Assembly (NCBI RefSeq): GCF_016735615.1
Contig: NZ_JAERSF010000001.1
Coordinates: forward strand, 1,488,001-1,552,000
From: Flavobacterium tagetis
Lineage (GTDB): Bacteria > Bacteroidota > Bacteroidia > Flavobacteriales > Flavobacteriaceae
Direction: 5' to 3'
DNA: 64,000 nt
Shown: positions 25,005 to 33,123 of the stretch, one piece after another
Position numbering within the stretch: the stretch's first letter is position 1
Layout: every line of letters begins with the position of its first letter
Made by a program: the position numbers and the translations under genes
The notes under the pieces: generated by a model
Database searches by the model: none
What the model saw: only the letters and a program-made list of their open reading frames with translations
Told to the model about the DNA's origin: nothing

Positions 25005-25675
25005 AAAAACATATTCTTGAAATAAGTGGCATCCAAAAAAGCTTTAATAATAAATTATTGCTTTCGGATATTTATTTGAAATTGGAAACTGGCCAAATAA
25101 TAGGTTTGTTTGGTAGGAATGGCTGTGGAAAATCTACGTTGTTGAAAGTTATATTCGGAATAGTGCCGGCTTTAGATAAAAGTGTTTTTATTAACGGTAT
25201 TTCGATGAATAGTTCTTCTAGGTTGTTAAATGAAATTAGTTATTTGCATCAAAACCAATTTATTCCAAATCATTTTTCGGTTTTTAAAACTATTCAGTTG
25301 TCAATCGATAAACAAAAAATACTTGTTTTTTGCGAAGATGATTTTTTAAAACCTCTTTTAAATCAAAAAATTAAGGATTTGTCTTTTGGAGAATTGCGCT
25401 ATCTTCAGGTTAAATTGATGTTTTTTAATCAATCAAAATTTGTATTACTGGATGAACCATTTAATGGATTATCTCCAAAAATGATTGAGATTATAATGTT
25501 ATTGATTAAGGAAAATTCTGAAGAAAAAGGAATAATCCTTACCGATCACAATTATAAAAATGTAATAGAAATTTCGACAGATTTAAGAATCTTGAAGGAT
25601 GGTAAGTTGCAGGTAATCAATAAAAAAGCCGAACTTGTTTCTGAAGGTTATCTAACAAATTCGGCAAATTTTTAG
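25001..25675 (+). CDS. ABC transporter ATP-binding protein (TTG start)
   Basis: 224 residues from the TTG at 25001, which overlaps the stop of the upstream gene. Walker A is GRNGCGKST, the signature is LSFGELRY, Walker B is FVLLDEP and the switch His is in LTDHN. The first strand ILEISGIQKSF starts right after the TTG, the normal distance for ABC domains. A longer form from 24932 would add a cysteine-rich stretch out of character for this family. Likely an exporter-type ATPase of the inner membrane working with the small membrane protein. Cargo cannot be inferred. Confidence 0.85.
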   Translation: MKKHILEISGIQKSFNNKLLLSDIYLKLETGQIIGLFGRNGCGKSTLLKVIFGIVPALDKSVFINGISMNSSSRLLNEISYLHQNQFIPNHFSVFKTIQLSIDKQKILVFCEDDFLKPLLNQKIKDLSFGELRYLQVKLMFFNQSKFVLLDEPFNGLSPKMIEIIMLLIKENSEEKGIILTDHNYKNVIEISTDLRILKDGKLQVINKKAELVSEGYLTNSANF

Positions 25676-25681
25676 GCGCTT

Positions 25682-25825
25682 TTAGCTGAATATTTTTTTG
25701 AAAAAACCTTTTTTAGATTTTTCCTCAGAAGTTGTAGTAATAATGTGTCCGTTTTCAATACGAAATCTTCTAAACTTCTCCAATTTTACATTTAAGTCAA
25801 AGCGTAATTCGTCAACAGTTTTCAT
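25682..25825 (-). CDS. Small basic protein divergent from Roadblock cassette B
   Basis: 47 residues from the ATG at 25825, Lys/Arg-rich, with KLEKFRRFRIENG and the end EEKSKKGFFKKIFS. The longer in-frame form from 25885 runs through a good -7 box (TAGCTTTG, 25844-25851) and is rejected. The promoter position, the FxxxRI and KGxFKxI similarity to 14830-15045 and the same divergent placement beside a Roadblock pair argue that it is real, though it is short and antisense to another small open frame. Function unknown. Confidence 0.5.
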   Translation of the reverse strand: MKTVDELRFDLNVKLEKFRRFRIENGHIITTTSEEKSKKGFFKKIFS

Positions 25826-25843
25826 TTCAAATAAAATTTTTTG

Positions 25844-25851
25844 CAAAGCTA
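25844..25851 (-). promoter_or_regulatory. -7 box TAGCTTTG for the small cassette B gene
   Basis: TAnnTTTG on the minus strand, 18 bases before the ATG at 25825. A TTG lies 21 bases further upstream. This decides for the shorter start. Confidence 0.5.
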
Positions 25852-26077
25852 TAGAAAAACTTTTGTCAAATGCAACAATCTGCAAATGTTAATTTTAGAA
25901 ATGAGTTTTGTTAAGTAAAATGTTACGTTTTTAATATTATTTACTTTTTATGTTAATTTTTTTTGCGTTTTTTTTGCAAAAAAATGGGATTGATTAAGTG
26001 ATAAATAAAAGTGCGCCAGTACGTTATATTGCATCTTTTTTTAACAAGTGTTTATCGCACAATTGCTAATATTAAAA

Positions 26078-26085
26078 TATCTTTG
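26078..26085 (+). promoter_or_regulatory. -7 box TATCTTTG for Roadblock cassette B
   Basis: TAnnTTTG match 14 bases before the ATG at 26100, implying a very short leader. The -33 element is unclear. Confidence 0.5.
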
Positions 26086-26099
26086 GCGCTTCCAAAAAC

Positions 26100-26435
26100 A
26101 TGACAAATAATAATATGGTTGATTTACAAACACTGGTGCAAGAGACTGGCGCAGAGTCTGGACTAAGTTTTAATATTGATGGCATTTTAAATGAGTCTGT
26201 AAATTTAGAATACGACGGAAATGTTGCAGCAATGATCGGAATGATCTTGAAGATGTGCCTTGAAATGTCGGAAGACGTTAATAATGGAGATCTTAAACAA
26301 GTTATGATCAAAAATAATGACGGAATTGTTGTGGCAAGCAAAAATCAAGATGATAATTGCATCGCGTTGCTTTCTAAAGATTTAAGTAAAATGGGACTGT
26401 TGCTGAGAAGAATGGATTCTGTTTTTAACAACTAA
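26100..26435 (+). CDS. Roadblock/LC7-domain protein, cassette B first gene
   Basis: 111 residues, cytoplasmic. Roadblock/LC7 layout: N-terminal helix MVDLQTLVQETG, strands GLSFNIDGILNESVNL, helix NVAAMIGMILKMCLEMSED, strands LKQVMIKNNDGIVVAS and CIALLSKD, last helix MGLLLRRMD. It matches the first gene of cassette A (14292-14648) in domain order and several positions but is much more diverged than the second genes are. It lies 25 bp upstream of 26461, so one operon. Family members act as dimeric regulators or scaffolds of small GTPases, none of which is encoded nearby. Confidence 0.8.
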   Translation: MTNNNMVDLQTLVQETGAESGLSFNIDGILNESVNLEYDGNVAAMIGMILKMCLEMSEDVNNGDLKQVMIKNNDGIVVASKNQDDNCIALLSKDLSKMGLLLRRMDSVFNN

Positions 26436-26460
26436 TTTAAAACCAAATATTTTAATACAC

Positions 26461-26835
26461 ATGTCAGATTTTTTGCAAAATTTTCAAAACGATTTAAAAG
26501 AAAATATTAACGGATTTATTGCTGTTTCGGTTACAGAAGTTGAAACAGGAATGTCTTACTGTTCTTTAACAGTAAAATCTGATTTTGATCCAGAATTGGC
26601 TTCGGCTTATAATTTAGAAGTTGTAAAAGCTAAATTAAATGCGCTTAGAGCTCTAGGATTAAATCAGAAAATTAATGACATTTTAATTACGCTAACAGAT
26701 CAGATTCATATAATTGATGTTTCTGAAGATGGTAGATACTTTATCTACTTGGCGGTAGATTCTACTAAAGCAAATCTTGGCTTAACAAGAGCGACTTTAT
26801 CTAAATACAAGAAAGACATTACTTCAAAGTTATAA
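26461..26835 (+). CDS. Roadblock-like protein, cassette B second gene
   Basis: 124 residues. By eye about 60% identical over the full length to 13876-14256, with unbroken shared stretches FDPELA, AYNLEVVKAKL, DILITL, QIHIID and KANLG. This is much higher conservation than between the first genes of the two cassettes, so it carries the more constrained function. The predicted strands and helices follow the Roadblock plan. It ends in front of a strong terminator. Start ATG with NGFIAVSVTEVETG after an N-terminal helix. Confidence 0.8.
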   Translation: MSDFLQNFQNDLKENINGFIAVSVTEVETGMSYCSLTVKSDFDPELASAYNLEVVKAKLNALRALGLNQKINDILITLTDQIHIIDVSEDGRYFIYLAVDSTKANLGLTRATLSKYKKDITSKL

Positions 26836-26859
26836 CGATATTTTGCCCCCAAGAATGAG

Positions 26860-26900
26860 AAAAAGGCTGTTTCAACCCTAGGTTAGAAATGGCCTTTTTT
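26860..26900 (+). terminator. Terminator of Roadblock cassette B
   Basis: AAAAAGGC (26860-26867) pairs with GCCTTTTT (26892-26899). Inside, TTTC/GAAA and AACC/GGTT continue the stem after a 2-base mismatch. T run at the end. Confidence 0.8.
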
Positions 26901-26919
26901 GATTTGGTGCTTTCGATTT

Positions 26920-27696
26920 TTATTCAAAGAAATTTAGTAAAATAGCTTTTAAAGCTTCTTCGTTTTCGATTTGACTCATGTGTCCGTCTTCAAAAGAAAC
27001 CAATTCAGCTGTGGTGTCTTCTATTTGAGAAAGGCTTTCCTCATAATTTAAAACAGGGTCTTTTTTTCCTAAAATCAATAAAACAGGAAAACGGTTTTCT
27101 TTTAATAGCCATTCTCTATCTTCTCTGATTTTCATTCCTTCCTGAGAAGCTATAATTCCTTGCAAAGGCGTTTTTAAAGCTTCTGTTTTTACTTTTTCAA
27201 TTTCTTCAGCTAGTCTCGTTCTGTTGTTTTCGCTGAATAAATTTGCAACTGCCAGACTCACAAAACTTACATAATTCTGTTTTACAGCTTTAATTGCACG
27301 GGTTCTATTTGTTTTTTTTTCTTCACTGTCTTCTTTAGAAGTGGAGTTTAGTAAAACCAGTTTTTGAATTTTTTCTGGATATAATTCGGCGAAAGCCAAA
27401 CCGACATAACCACCCATTGAATGTCCAGCAATTATGGCTTTTTCGATTTTTAAATGCTCCAAAACTTCATTCACGGCATTGGCATTGTCTTCCATTTTGT
27501 GAACATAACCTAAACAGTCAGATTCGCCATGACCCAATAAGTCGATTGTTACAACGCGATATTTTTCTGAAAACAAGTCAGCATATTCTAGCCACATTTT
27601 TTTGTTTTCAAGAAAGCCGTGAAGTAAAACGATTGTTCTTCCTTTTCCCGTATCAGAATAGGAGATTTTGGTGTTTTTGTAAAGAGTATAATTCAA
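26920..27696 (-). CDS. Alpha/beta hydrolase (TTG start)
   Basis: 258 residues from the TTG at 27696 (NYTLYKNTKISYSD). An upstream in-frame TTG at 27717 overlaps the -7 box TATTTTTG and is rejected. The alpha/beta hydrolase fold is clear: HGFLENKKMW oxyanion region, LLGHGESD, nucleophile Ser in GHSMGGYVG, acid in LILGKKDPV and His in EDGHMSQIE. No signal peptide, so cytoplasmic. It resembles the menaquinone-type MenH/BioH group, but no pathway neighbours support that. It follows the ECF sigma gene on the same strand yet has its own promoter. Confidence 0.85.
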   Translation of the reverse strand: MNYTLYKNTKISYSDTGKGRTIVLLHGFLENKKMWLEYADLFSEKYRVVTIDLLGHGESDCLGYVHKMEDNANAVNEVLEHLKIEKAIIAGHSMGGYVGLAFAELYPEKIQKLVLLNSTSKEDSEEKKTNRTRAIKAVKQNYVSFVSLAVANLFSENNRTRLAEEIEKVKTEALKTPLQGIIASQEGMKIREDREWLLKENRFPVLLILGKKDPVLNYEESLSQIEDTTAELVSFEDGHMSQIENEEALKAILLNFFE

Positions 27697-27714
27697 AACG
27701 GATATTTTATACTG

Positions 27715-27722
27715 CAAAAATA
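27715..27722 (-). promoter_or_regulatory. -7 box TATTTTTG for the hydrolase gene
   Basis: TAnnTTTG on the minus strand in the gap behind the ECF gene, 18 bases before the chosen TTG start at 27696. Confidence 0.45.
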
Positions 27723-27724
27723 AG

Positions 27725-28264
27725 CTATTTTATAAGCCAGATGAAATATAAAATAAGATTTAAATGAGAAGTTTTTTGTGATTCTCTTAAAGAAGCGTAT
27801 GCTCTTTTCATTTGAGTTTTTACCGTATTTATAGAGATATTCTGGTCTTCTGCAATTTCTGCGTAGCTAAGTCCTTCAACAACATGAGATATGAAAATTT
27901 CTCTTCTGGCTTGTGGAATCTTTTCGACTAGAGTCTGAATTTGTGGTTTTTTGTTTTCCTCTATGTTTTCAAATACAATTTGTTCTTCAGATTTTGGAAT
28001 AACAATTTTTTTGGTTTGAAGGCTGATTGTTTTGTGTTTTTCTAAATATTGTAGACTTAAATTTTTTATTGCTTTTGATCCATAAGCTTTAAATGAAACA
28101 GTAAAATTTAGTTCTTCTTTTTCCCATAAATAAATAAAAAAATCTTGAACAATATCATTCGCAACATCTTTGTCTTTGACTATGTTGAAAGAAGTCAAAG
28201 AGAAAAAGACAAAATGTTCTTTGTATAGGGCTTCAAATATTTTTAAATCTTTATGATTTAACAT
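27725..28264 (-). CDS. ECF RNA polymerase sigma factor
   Basis: 179 residues of the Bacteroidota ECF (FecI-like) type. Region 2 has DIVQDFFIYLWEKEELN, and region 4 has the helix-turn-helix GLSYAEIAEDQNISINTVKTQMKRAYASLRE. A hydrophobic tail of about ten residues (LNLILYFIWLIK) follows region 4, which is unusual for a soluble sigma and might tether it to the membrane or the anti-sigma. Divergent from fecR, susC and susD, it very likely directs their transcription when the SusC homologue senses its ligand. A short gap separates it from the hydrolase gene. Confidence 0.9.
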   Translation of the reverse strand: MLNHKDLKIFEALYKEHFVFFSLTSFNIVKDKDVANDIVQDFFIYLWEKEELNFTVSFKAYGSKAIKNLSLQYLEKHKTISLQTKKIVIPKSEEQIVFENIEENKKPQIQTLVEKIPQARREIFISHVVEGLSYAEIAEDQNISINTVKTQMKRAYASLRESQKTSHLNLILYFIWLIK

Positions 28265-28374
28265 TAAAAAAAATGATATTTATTGTTTTGTAATGGATTA
28301 CACAGTGCCAAATGTAAAATAAAAACTTAATTTTTTTTCATAATGTGTAAAAAAAATCAAAAAATATTGATTTG

Positions 28375-28412
28375 TTGTCACCCTAAAAAACTTTTTTTCT
28401 AACATAATAAAA
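28375..28412 (+). promoter_or_regulatory. Candidate ECF-dependent promoter upstream of fecR
   Basis: TTGTCACCC at 28375-28383, then an A/T stretch, then TCTAACATAATA (28399-28410), 20 bases before the fecR ATG. No TAnnTTTG box is present. GTCACCC plus a TCTA-type second element resembles promoters I recall for Bacteroidota ECF/FecR/SusC loci; this is inference. Confidence 0.4.
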
Positions 28413-28431
28413 ACCACTATATAAAAAACAA

Positions 28432-29565
28432 ATGACTCCAAATTCAAAATTGATTAATGTCCTAAAGGAAATAAGGTCTGAAGGAAACTTTGATGCGTCT
28501 AAAATAGCGTCATTGTCTCGGGAAGATCAAGAATTAATACAAAATCTTCAGGATAATGGCTTGCTCGAAGAAGCGCTATTGTATGTAGAATCTATGGATG
28601 TAGATGAAAACTGGGAAGAATTAAAAGAAAAATTAAATATAAATAAAAAGACAGTTGTAATAAATTGGAGAAGTATTTTTCAGTATGCAGCGATTTTCTT
28701 GTGTGTGTGCGGGTTGGTTTATCTTTTCCAATATAAAAACGGTAAACAAAATGAAATTAAAATTCCTTCAGATGCAATTCAGTTGGTTTTAGAGAATGGA
28801 GATATTCAAGTTTTAAGTCCAAATGGCGAACAGCAAATAATTAAAAAAGATGGAGAAGTTGTTGCATCTCAAAAGGATAATGAAATTAATTATAAATCGG
28901 GTAATTCGATAAATAGATTGGTTTACAACGAAATTAAAATTCCATACGGAAAAACTTTTAAGATAACACTTTCTGATGGCACAATTGTAAATATGAACGC
29001 TGGCTCTTCTTTACAATATCCTGTTCAATTTATAAAAGGACATAAAAGAGAAGTTGTTTTAGATGGCGAAGCTTTTTTTGATGTTGCAAAAGATAAAGCG
29101 CATCCATTTATTGTAAAGACAAGAGGTATTGATGTAAAGGTTTTAGGAACGAAATTTAATGTTAGCTCTTATAAGGAAGATATCGATATCAATACTGTTT
29201 TGGTTGAAGGTTTGGTTAGCTTATCTGATAAAACCAATAAAAAAGCAATGCTTGTTCCTGGCGAAAAAGGATCTTGGAATAGTAATAATCCAGAAATAGC
29301 TGTCAACAAAGTTGATACTCGTTTTTATACGGAATGGATAAATGGAGAAATTGTTTTTAGAAAAACTGCTTTTAGAGATATCATAATAAAACTGGAAAGG
29401 ACTTATGGCGTTACGATTGAAAATAGCAGGAAAGATATTTTAGATAAAAAATTTAATGCCAGTTTCAATAAAAATATTGAAAGTATAGAAAAGGTGTTGG
29501 AAACAATGAGCAAAATTCAAGGCTTTACTTATAAAAAAGAGGGAAAGCTTATAAAAATATACTAA
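28432..29565 (+). CDS. FecR-family anti-sigma regulator
   Basis: 377 residues. A cytoplasmic N-terminal region (1-80) that would bind the sigma factor, one membrane span (about 82-100), a periplasmic FecR domain (IKIPYGKTFKITLSDGT, LDGEAFFDVAKDKAHPFIV, VLGTKFNVSSY, VLVEGLVSL) and a C-terminal DUF4974 domain with a KLERTYGVTIE helix and KKFNASF. It receives the signal from the STN domain of the SusC protein encoded next. Divergent from its sigma gene. Confidence 0.92.
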   Translation: MTPNSKLINVLKEIRSEGNFDASKIASLSREDQELIQNLQDNGLLEEALLYVESMDVDENWEELKEKLNINKKTVVINWRSIFQYAAIFLCVCGLVYLFQYKNGKQNEIKIPSDAIQLVLENGDIQVLSPNGEQQIIKKDGEVVASQKDNEINYKSGNSINRLVYNEIKIPYGKTFKITLSDGTIVNMNAGSSLQYPVQFIKGHKREVVLDGEAFFDVAKDKAHPFIVKTRGIDVKVLGTKFNVSSYKEDIDINTVLVEGLVSLSDKTNKKAMLVPGEKGSWNSNNPEIAVNKVDTRFYTEWINGEIVFRKTAFRDIIIKLERTYGVTIENSRKDILDKKFNASFNKNIESIEKVLETMSKIQGFTYKKEGKLIKIY

Positions 29566-29643
29566 CTACCTAATTTACTAACCAACAAAACCAATTTTTT
29601 ATGAAGTGAAAATGTAATTCTTTTTGAGAAATGCAAGAAAGAA

Positions 29644-29674
29644 AATCGGAAAATAGGACGAGTATTTCCCGATT
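29644..29674 (+). promoter_or_regulatory. Hairpin in the fecR-susC gap
   Basis: AATCGGAAAATA (29644-29655) and TATTTCCCGATT (29663-29674) pair with one mismatch around a 7-base loop, 58 bases before the susC start. No T run follows, so a leader structure or mRNA-processing site is more likely than a terminator. Confidence 0.5.
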
Positions 29675-29732
29675 TAGTATTGTGTTTTAAACGACGTATC
29701 GAAATTAAATCATTTAAAATCAATCCAAAATT

Positions 29733-32700
29733 ATGAAAAAAATAATTAAGAGGAATTGGCTTACTCGCTATTTGCCTAATATTAGCCTTAGAATGAAATT
29801 AACCACACTTTTTTTGATGCTTTCTTTGATGAGAATTCAAGCAGGTGTCTATTCGCAAAATACAAAGTTGACATTAAATTTAAATAATGCCCCTGTTGAG
29901 AAGCTGTTTAACAAAGTGGAATCTGTTTCAGAATATAGATTTCTTTTTGAAAGCAGTGCAATTGACCTAAACAGAAAGGTGACTATTAATGTCAAGAAAA
30001 AAGGAATAACCGAAATACTGAAAGAGATATTTGAAGATACCGATATATCCTATAGCATAAACGATCGCCAGATTATATTGGTAAAGAAAAAACAGCAAGT
30101 AAATCTGGAAGATAAGCATGCTGTTGAGAAGATATTAGTTGAGCAAGGCATTGAAGTCACGGGAGTAGTAACCGATTCGAAAAATTTGCCGATTCCAGCG
30201 GCCAATGTTATAGAAAAAGGAACTACTAATGGAGTGCAAACCGATTTGGACGGAAAGTTTACCATTCGCGTAAGCGGACCAAATAGTGTTTTAGTTTTTT
30301 CTTTTATCGGATTTGAGAATAAAGAGGTTACAGTTGGTCAAAGCAAGTCTTTGAGTGTAATTCTAAACGAACAAAATTCTGCATTAAATGAAGTTGTTGT
30401 TGTAGGGTATGGATCGGTAAAGAAAAAAGATTTGACAGGAGCTGTGGCAACCGTAAAATCATCTGATATTTTGTTGAGCCCTGTGGCTAGTCCCATGGAA
30501 GCACTTCAGGGAAGAGTTTCTGGTTTGGATATCCAGCGTGGATCGGGTCAAGCAGGAACTTCTCCAAAAGTATTGGTGCGAGGAAATAGATCTTTGACTG
30601 CTAGTCAGGATCCGCTATATATTATTGATGGGATTCCTTCAAGTATAGATAATTTGAATACGAATGATATTGAGACTATTGATGTTTTAAAAGATGCGTC
30701 GTCTACGGCAATATACGGTTCTTCTGGTGCGAACGGAGTTATTGTTGTGACTACTAAAAAAGCAAAAGCTGGAAAAACACAAATAGATTTTAATAGCTAT
30801 TTTGGATTGAATGGTTTCTCCTCTTTTCCTGCTCCACTTACAGGAGATAAATGGTTGAATTATAAACGAGATAAATTTTATTTAGATAATGGTTACGAAG
30901 CAACAAGTTTAACCGATTTAGGTTTGAATGCAGCAGCTGTAGCCGCAATTGAAAAAGGACAATATGTAAACTGGATTGATGAAAGTTTGCAAGTAGGCAT
31001 TCAGCAAAATCATAATCTTTTTATGAGAGGCGGATCGGAAAAAGTGCAGGGGTATTTCTCTTTAGGATATGTCGGAGAAGAAGGGATTTATCAAAACGAT
31101 AAAATGAAGAGTTTTAATTCTAGAGGAGGAATTGATTTAAAGTTCAGCGATAAATTTAAAACCGGTTTTCAGTTGATTTTAAACTATAAAAGCGGAAGCA
31201 CTACAAACAGTAGAATTAATAAAGCTTATGGTGTTTATCCGTTAGGAGTGCCTTATGATCAAGAGGGTATTGTAAATCTTTATCCATTAGAAGGAGATCC
31301 AAATAATATTAGCATTTTGGCAAATAATTATCCAGGAGCTTTTGCTAATGAATCTATCGGCTATAATGTTCAATTTAATCCCTATCTCGAAATTGAATTC
31401 GCTAAAAACTTCAAGCTTAGATCTAACTTAGGAACTAAATTTTCAGGAGGCAGAGCAGGTACTTTCCAAAACAAAAACTCATACAATTTGCTATCTGAGG
31501 GAAGAACAGCAAGCGAAGCGACATACAACATGACTTTGGCTTACAGCTATATTTGGGAAAATATATTGAACTATAATTTTAAAGCGGGAAAAGACCACGA
31601 TTTTACTTTGACAGGAATTACTTCATGGGCCGATAATAGATCTGAAGGCACTTACATGGGAGGGAATGGAATCGATTACGATGATTTCTTGTTTTACAAT
31701 ATGGGAGCGGTTAAAAATCTGACTACTAGAATGAATACCTATAGTCAGTTTAATAGAATGTCATTTGCTGGACGTATTAATTATAGTTTTAAAGGAAAAT
31801 ATCTTTTCCAATTAACCAATAGGTGGGATGGAGTTTCTCCTCTGGCAGAAGGGAATAAATGGTCGTCTTTTCCTTCGGCATCTGTTGCTTGGCGCATTAG
31901 CGACGAAAGCTTTATGCAAGGAACGAGTTCATGGTTAAATAATTTAAAACTAAGATTGGGTTATGGAGTTTCGGGATCGGCAAATATTGATCCGTATTCT
32001 AGTTTGACTCGTACTTCGACTAAAACAAGCAGTCTTTCTCTGGGTGGCGGTACAGCCTTGCCAATGTACGTACCAACAGAACATATTTCAAACCCAGATT
32101 TAACATGGGAGCGTTCTACAAATACTAATTTAGGTTTGGATGTTTCGGTTTTACGAAATAGAATTGATCTTGTTGCTGAATATTATTGGACACAGACTGA
32201 TGGTATTTTATGGGATCGCCGTTTACCTACAAGTTCAGGAGGTTATGATGCAAAAACACCTTATAAAAAGACGTCTAATATTGCGACTTCTAAAAATGAA
32301 GGATTCGAATTGTCCATAAACACTAAAAATATTGAGACTGAAAATTTCAAATGGAGCACTTCATTTACCTATACGCATGCCAAAGAAAAGTTGACGAATA
32401 TTGATTTGGGAAGTCTTAGCGTTAGCCAGTTGATTTCTGAAGGTCTTTTCATCGGACAAACTCCAGCAGCAGGAGGAGTTTTTTATGATTATAAGAAAAT
32501 AGGAATCTGGCAATTAGGACAAGAAGAAGAAGCGGCATTGTATGGAGCTAAACCTGGAGATATTAAACTGCAAACTGTACCGCAAGTTGATGCTAATGGA
32601 GTATCAGATAACGGAGTGCACGTTTATTCTACAAAAGACAGAATGATTGTTGGAAACAATGTTCCAGATTACTTCTTCGGTTTGCAAAACACATTCAAAT

Positions 32701-33119
32701 ATAAGAATTTTGATTTCACAGTATTTGTAAATGGTAGATACGGCGGTATGATGCGTGCGCAAGTATTAGGATATTGGAACAAAGAAGCACAACCGTCTAC
32801 CTACGATTATTGGACACAAGATAATCCGACAAATGATTTTCCGAGACCAGGAGGTACCTTCAACACACAATTTCAATCTTCATTAGAACTTGTAGACGCA
32901 TCTTATATAAAAATCAAGAATCTTACAATTGGCTATTCTATGCCTGAGGATTTTCTTAAGAAAAGTGGTTTAAATAATTTGAGACTTTATTTAACTGCTT
33001 ACAATCCTTTTGTTTTTAGCCGAAGCCATTTATTAAAAGATGTTGATCCAGAAAACGGAGGTTCAGATTCATTCCCATTATTTAAACAAGTTATTTTCGG
33101 TCTTAATTTATCATTATAG
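29733..33119 (+). CDS. SusC/RagA-type TonB-dependent transporter with STN domain
   Basis: 1128 residues. After the signal region there is a secretin/TonB short N-terminal domain (about 45-125: LNLNNAPVEKLFNKV, YSINDRQIILV), a carboxypeptidase-D-like domain (about 140-225: VTGVVTDSKNLPIPAANV), a TonB-box-like NEVVVVGYGSVKKKDLTGAV, the plug (VLVRGNRSLTASQDPLYIIDG, YGSSGANGVIVVTTK) and a 22-strand barrel. The STN domain marks it as a signal transducer: ligand binding is passed to FecR and the ECF sigma. It imports an unknown oligomer together with SusD across the outer membrane. Confidence 0.94.
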   Translation: MKKIIKRNWLTRYLPNISLRMKLTTLFLMLSLMRIQAGVYSQNTKLTLNLNNAPVEKLFNKVESVSEYRFLFESSAIDLNRKVTINVKKKGITEILKEIFEDTDISYSINDRQIILVKKKQQVNLEDKHAVEKILVEQGIEVTGVVTDSKNLPIPAANVIEKGTTNGVQTDLDGKFTIRVSGPNSVLVFSFIGFENKEVTVGQSKSLSVILNEQNSALNEVVVVGYGSVKKKDLTGAVATVKSSDILLSPVASPMEALQGRVSGLDIQRGSGQAGTSPKVLVRGNRSLTASQDPLYIIDGIPSSIDNLNTNDIETIDVLKDASSTAIYGSSGANGVIVVTTKKAKAGKTQIDFNSYFGLNGFSSFPAPLTGDKWLNYKRDKFYLDNGYEATSLTDLGLNAAAVAAIEKGQYVNWIDESLQVGIQQNHNLFMRGGSEKVQGYFSLGYVGEEGIYQNDKMKSFNSRGGIDLKFSDKFKTGFQLILNYKSGSTTNSRINKAYGVYPLGVPYDQEGIVNLYPLEGDPNNISILANNYPGAFANESIGYNVQFNPYLEIEFAKNFKLRSNLGTKFSGGRAGTFQNKNSYNLLSEGRTASEATYNMTLAYSYIWENILNYNFKAGKDHDFTLTGITSWADNRSEGTYMGGNGIDYDDFLFYNMGAVKNLTTRMNTYSQFNRMSFAGRINYSFKGKYLFQLTNRWDGVSPLAEGNKWSSFPSASVAWRISDESFMQGTSSWLNNLKLRLGYGVSGSANIDPYSSLTRTSTKTSSLSLGGGTALPMYVPTEHISNPDLTWERSTNTNLGLDVSVLRNRIDLVAEYYWTQTDGILWDRRLPTSSGGYDAKTPYKKTSNIATSKNEGFELSINTKNIETENFKWSTSFTYTHAKEKLTNIDLGSLSVSQLISEGLFIGQTPAAGGVFYDYKKIGIWQLGQEEEAALYGAKPGDIKLQTVPQVDANGVSDNGVHVYSTKDRMIVGNNVPDYFFGLQNTFKYKNFDFTVFVNGRYGGMMRAQVLGYWNKEAQPSTYDYWTQDNPTNDFPRPGGTFNTQFQSSLELVDASYIKIKNLTIGYSMPEDFLKKSGLNNLRLYLTAYNPFVFSRSHLLKDVDPENGGSDSFPLFKQVIFGLNLSL

Positions 33120-33123
33120 TAAT

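Noticed and set aside
25698..25892. Plus-strand open frame opposite the small cassette B gene
   Set aside because: It has no promoter in its direction, and the opposite strand has a -7 box and resembles the small protein of cassette A.
33040..33123. Longer susD start
   Set aside because: The region is inside susC, and the ATG at 33124 gives a proper lipoprotein signal.
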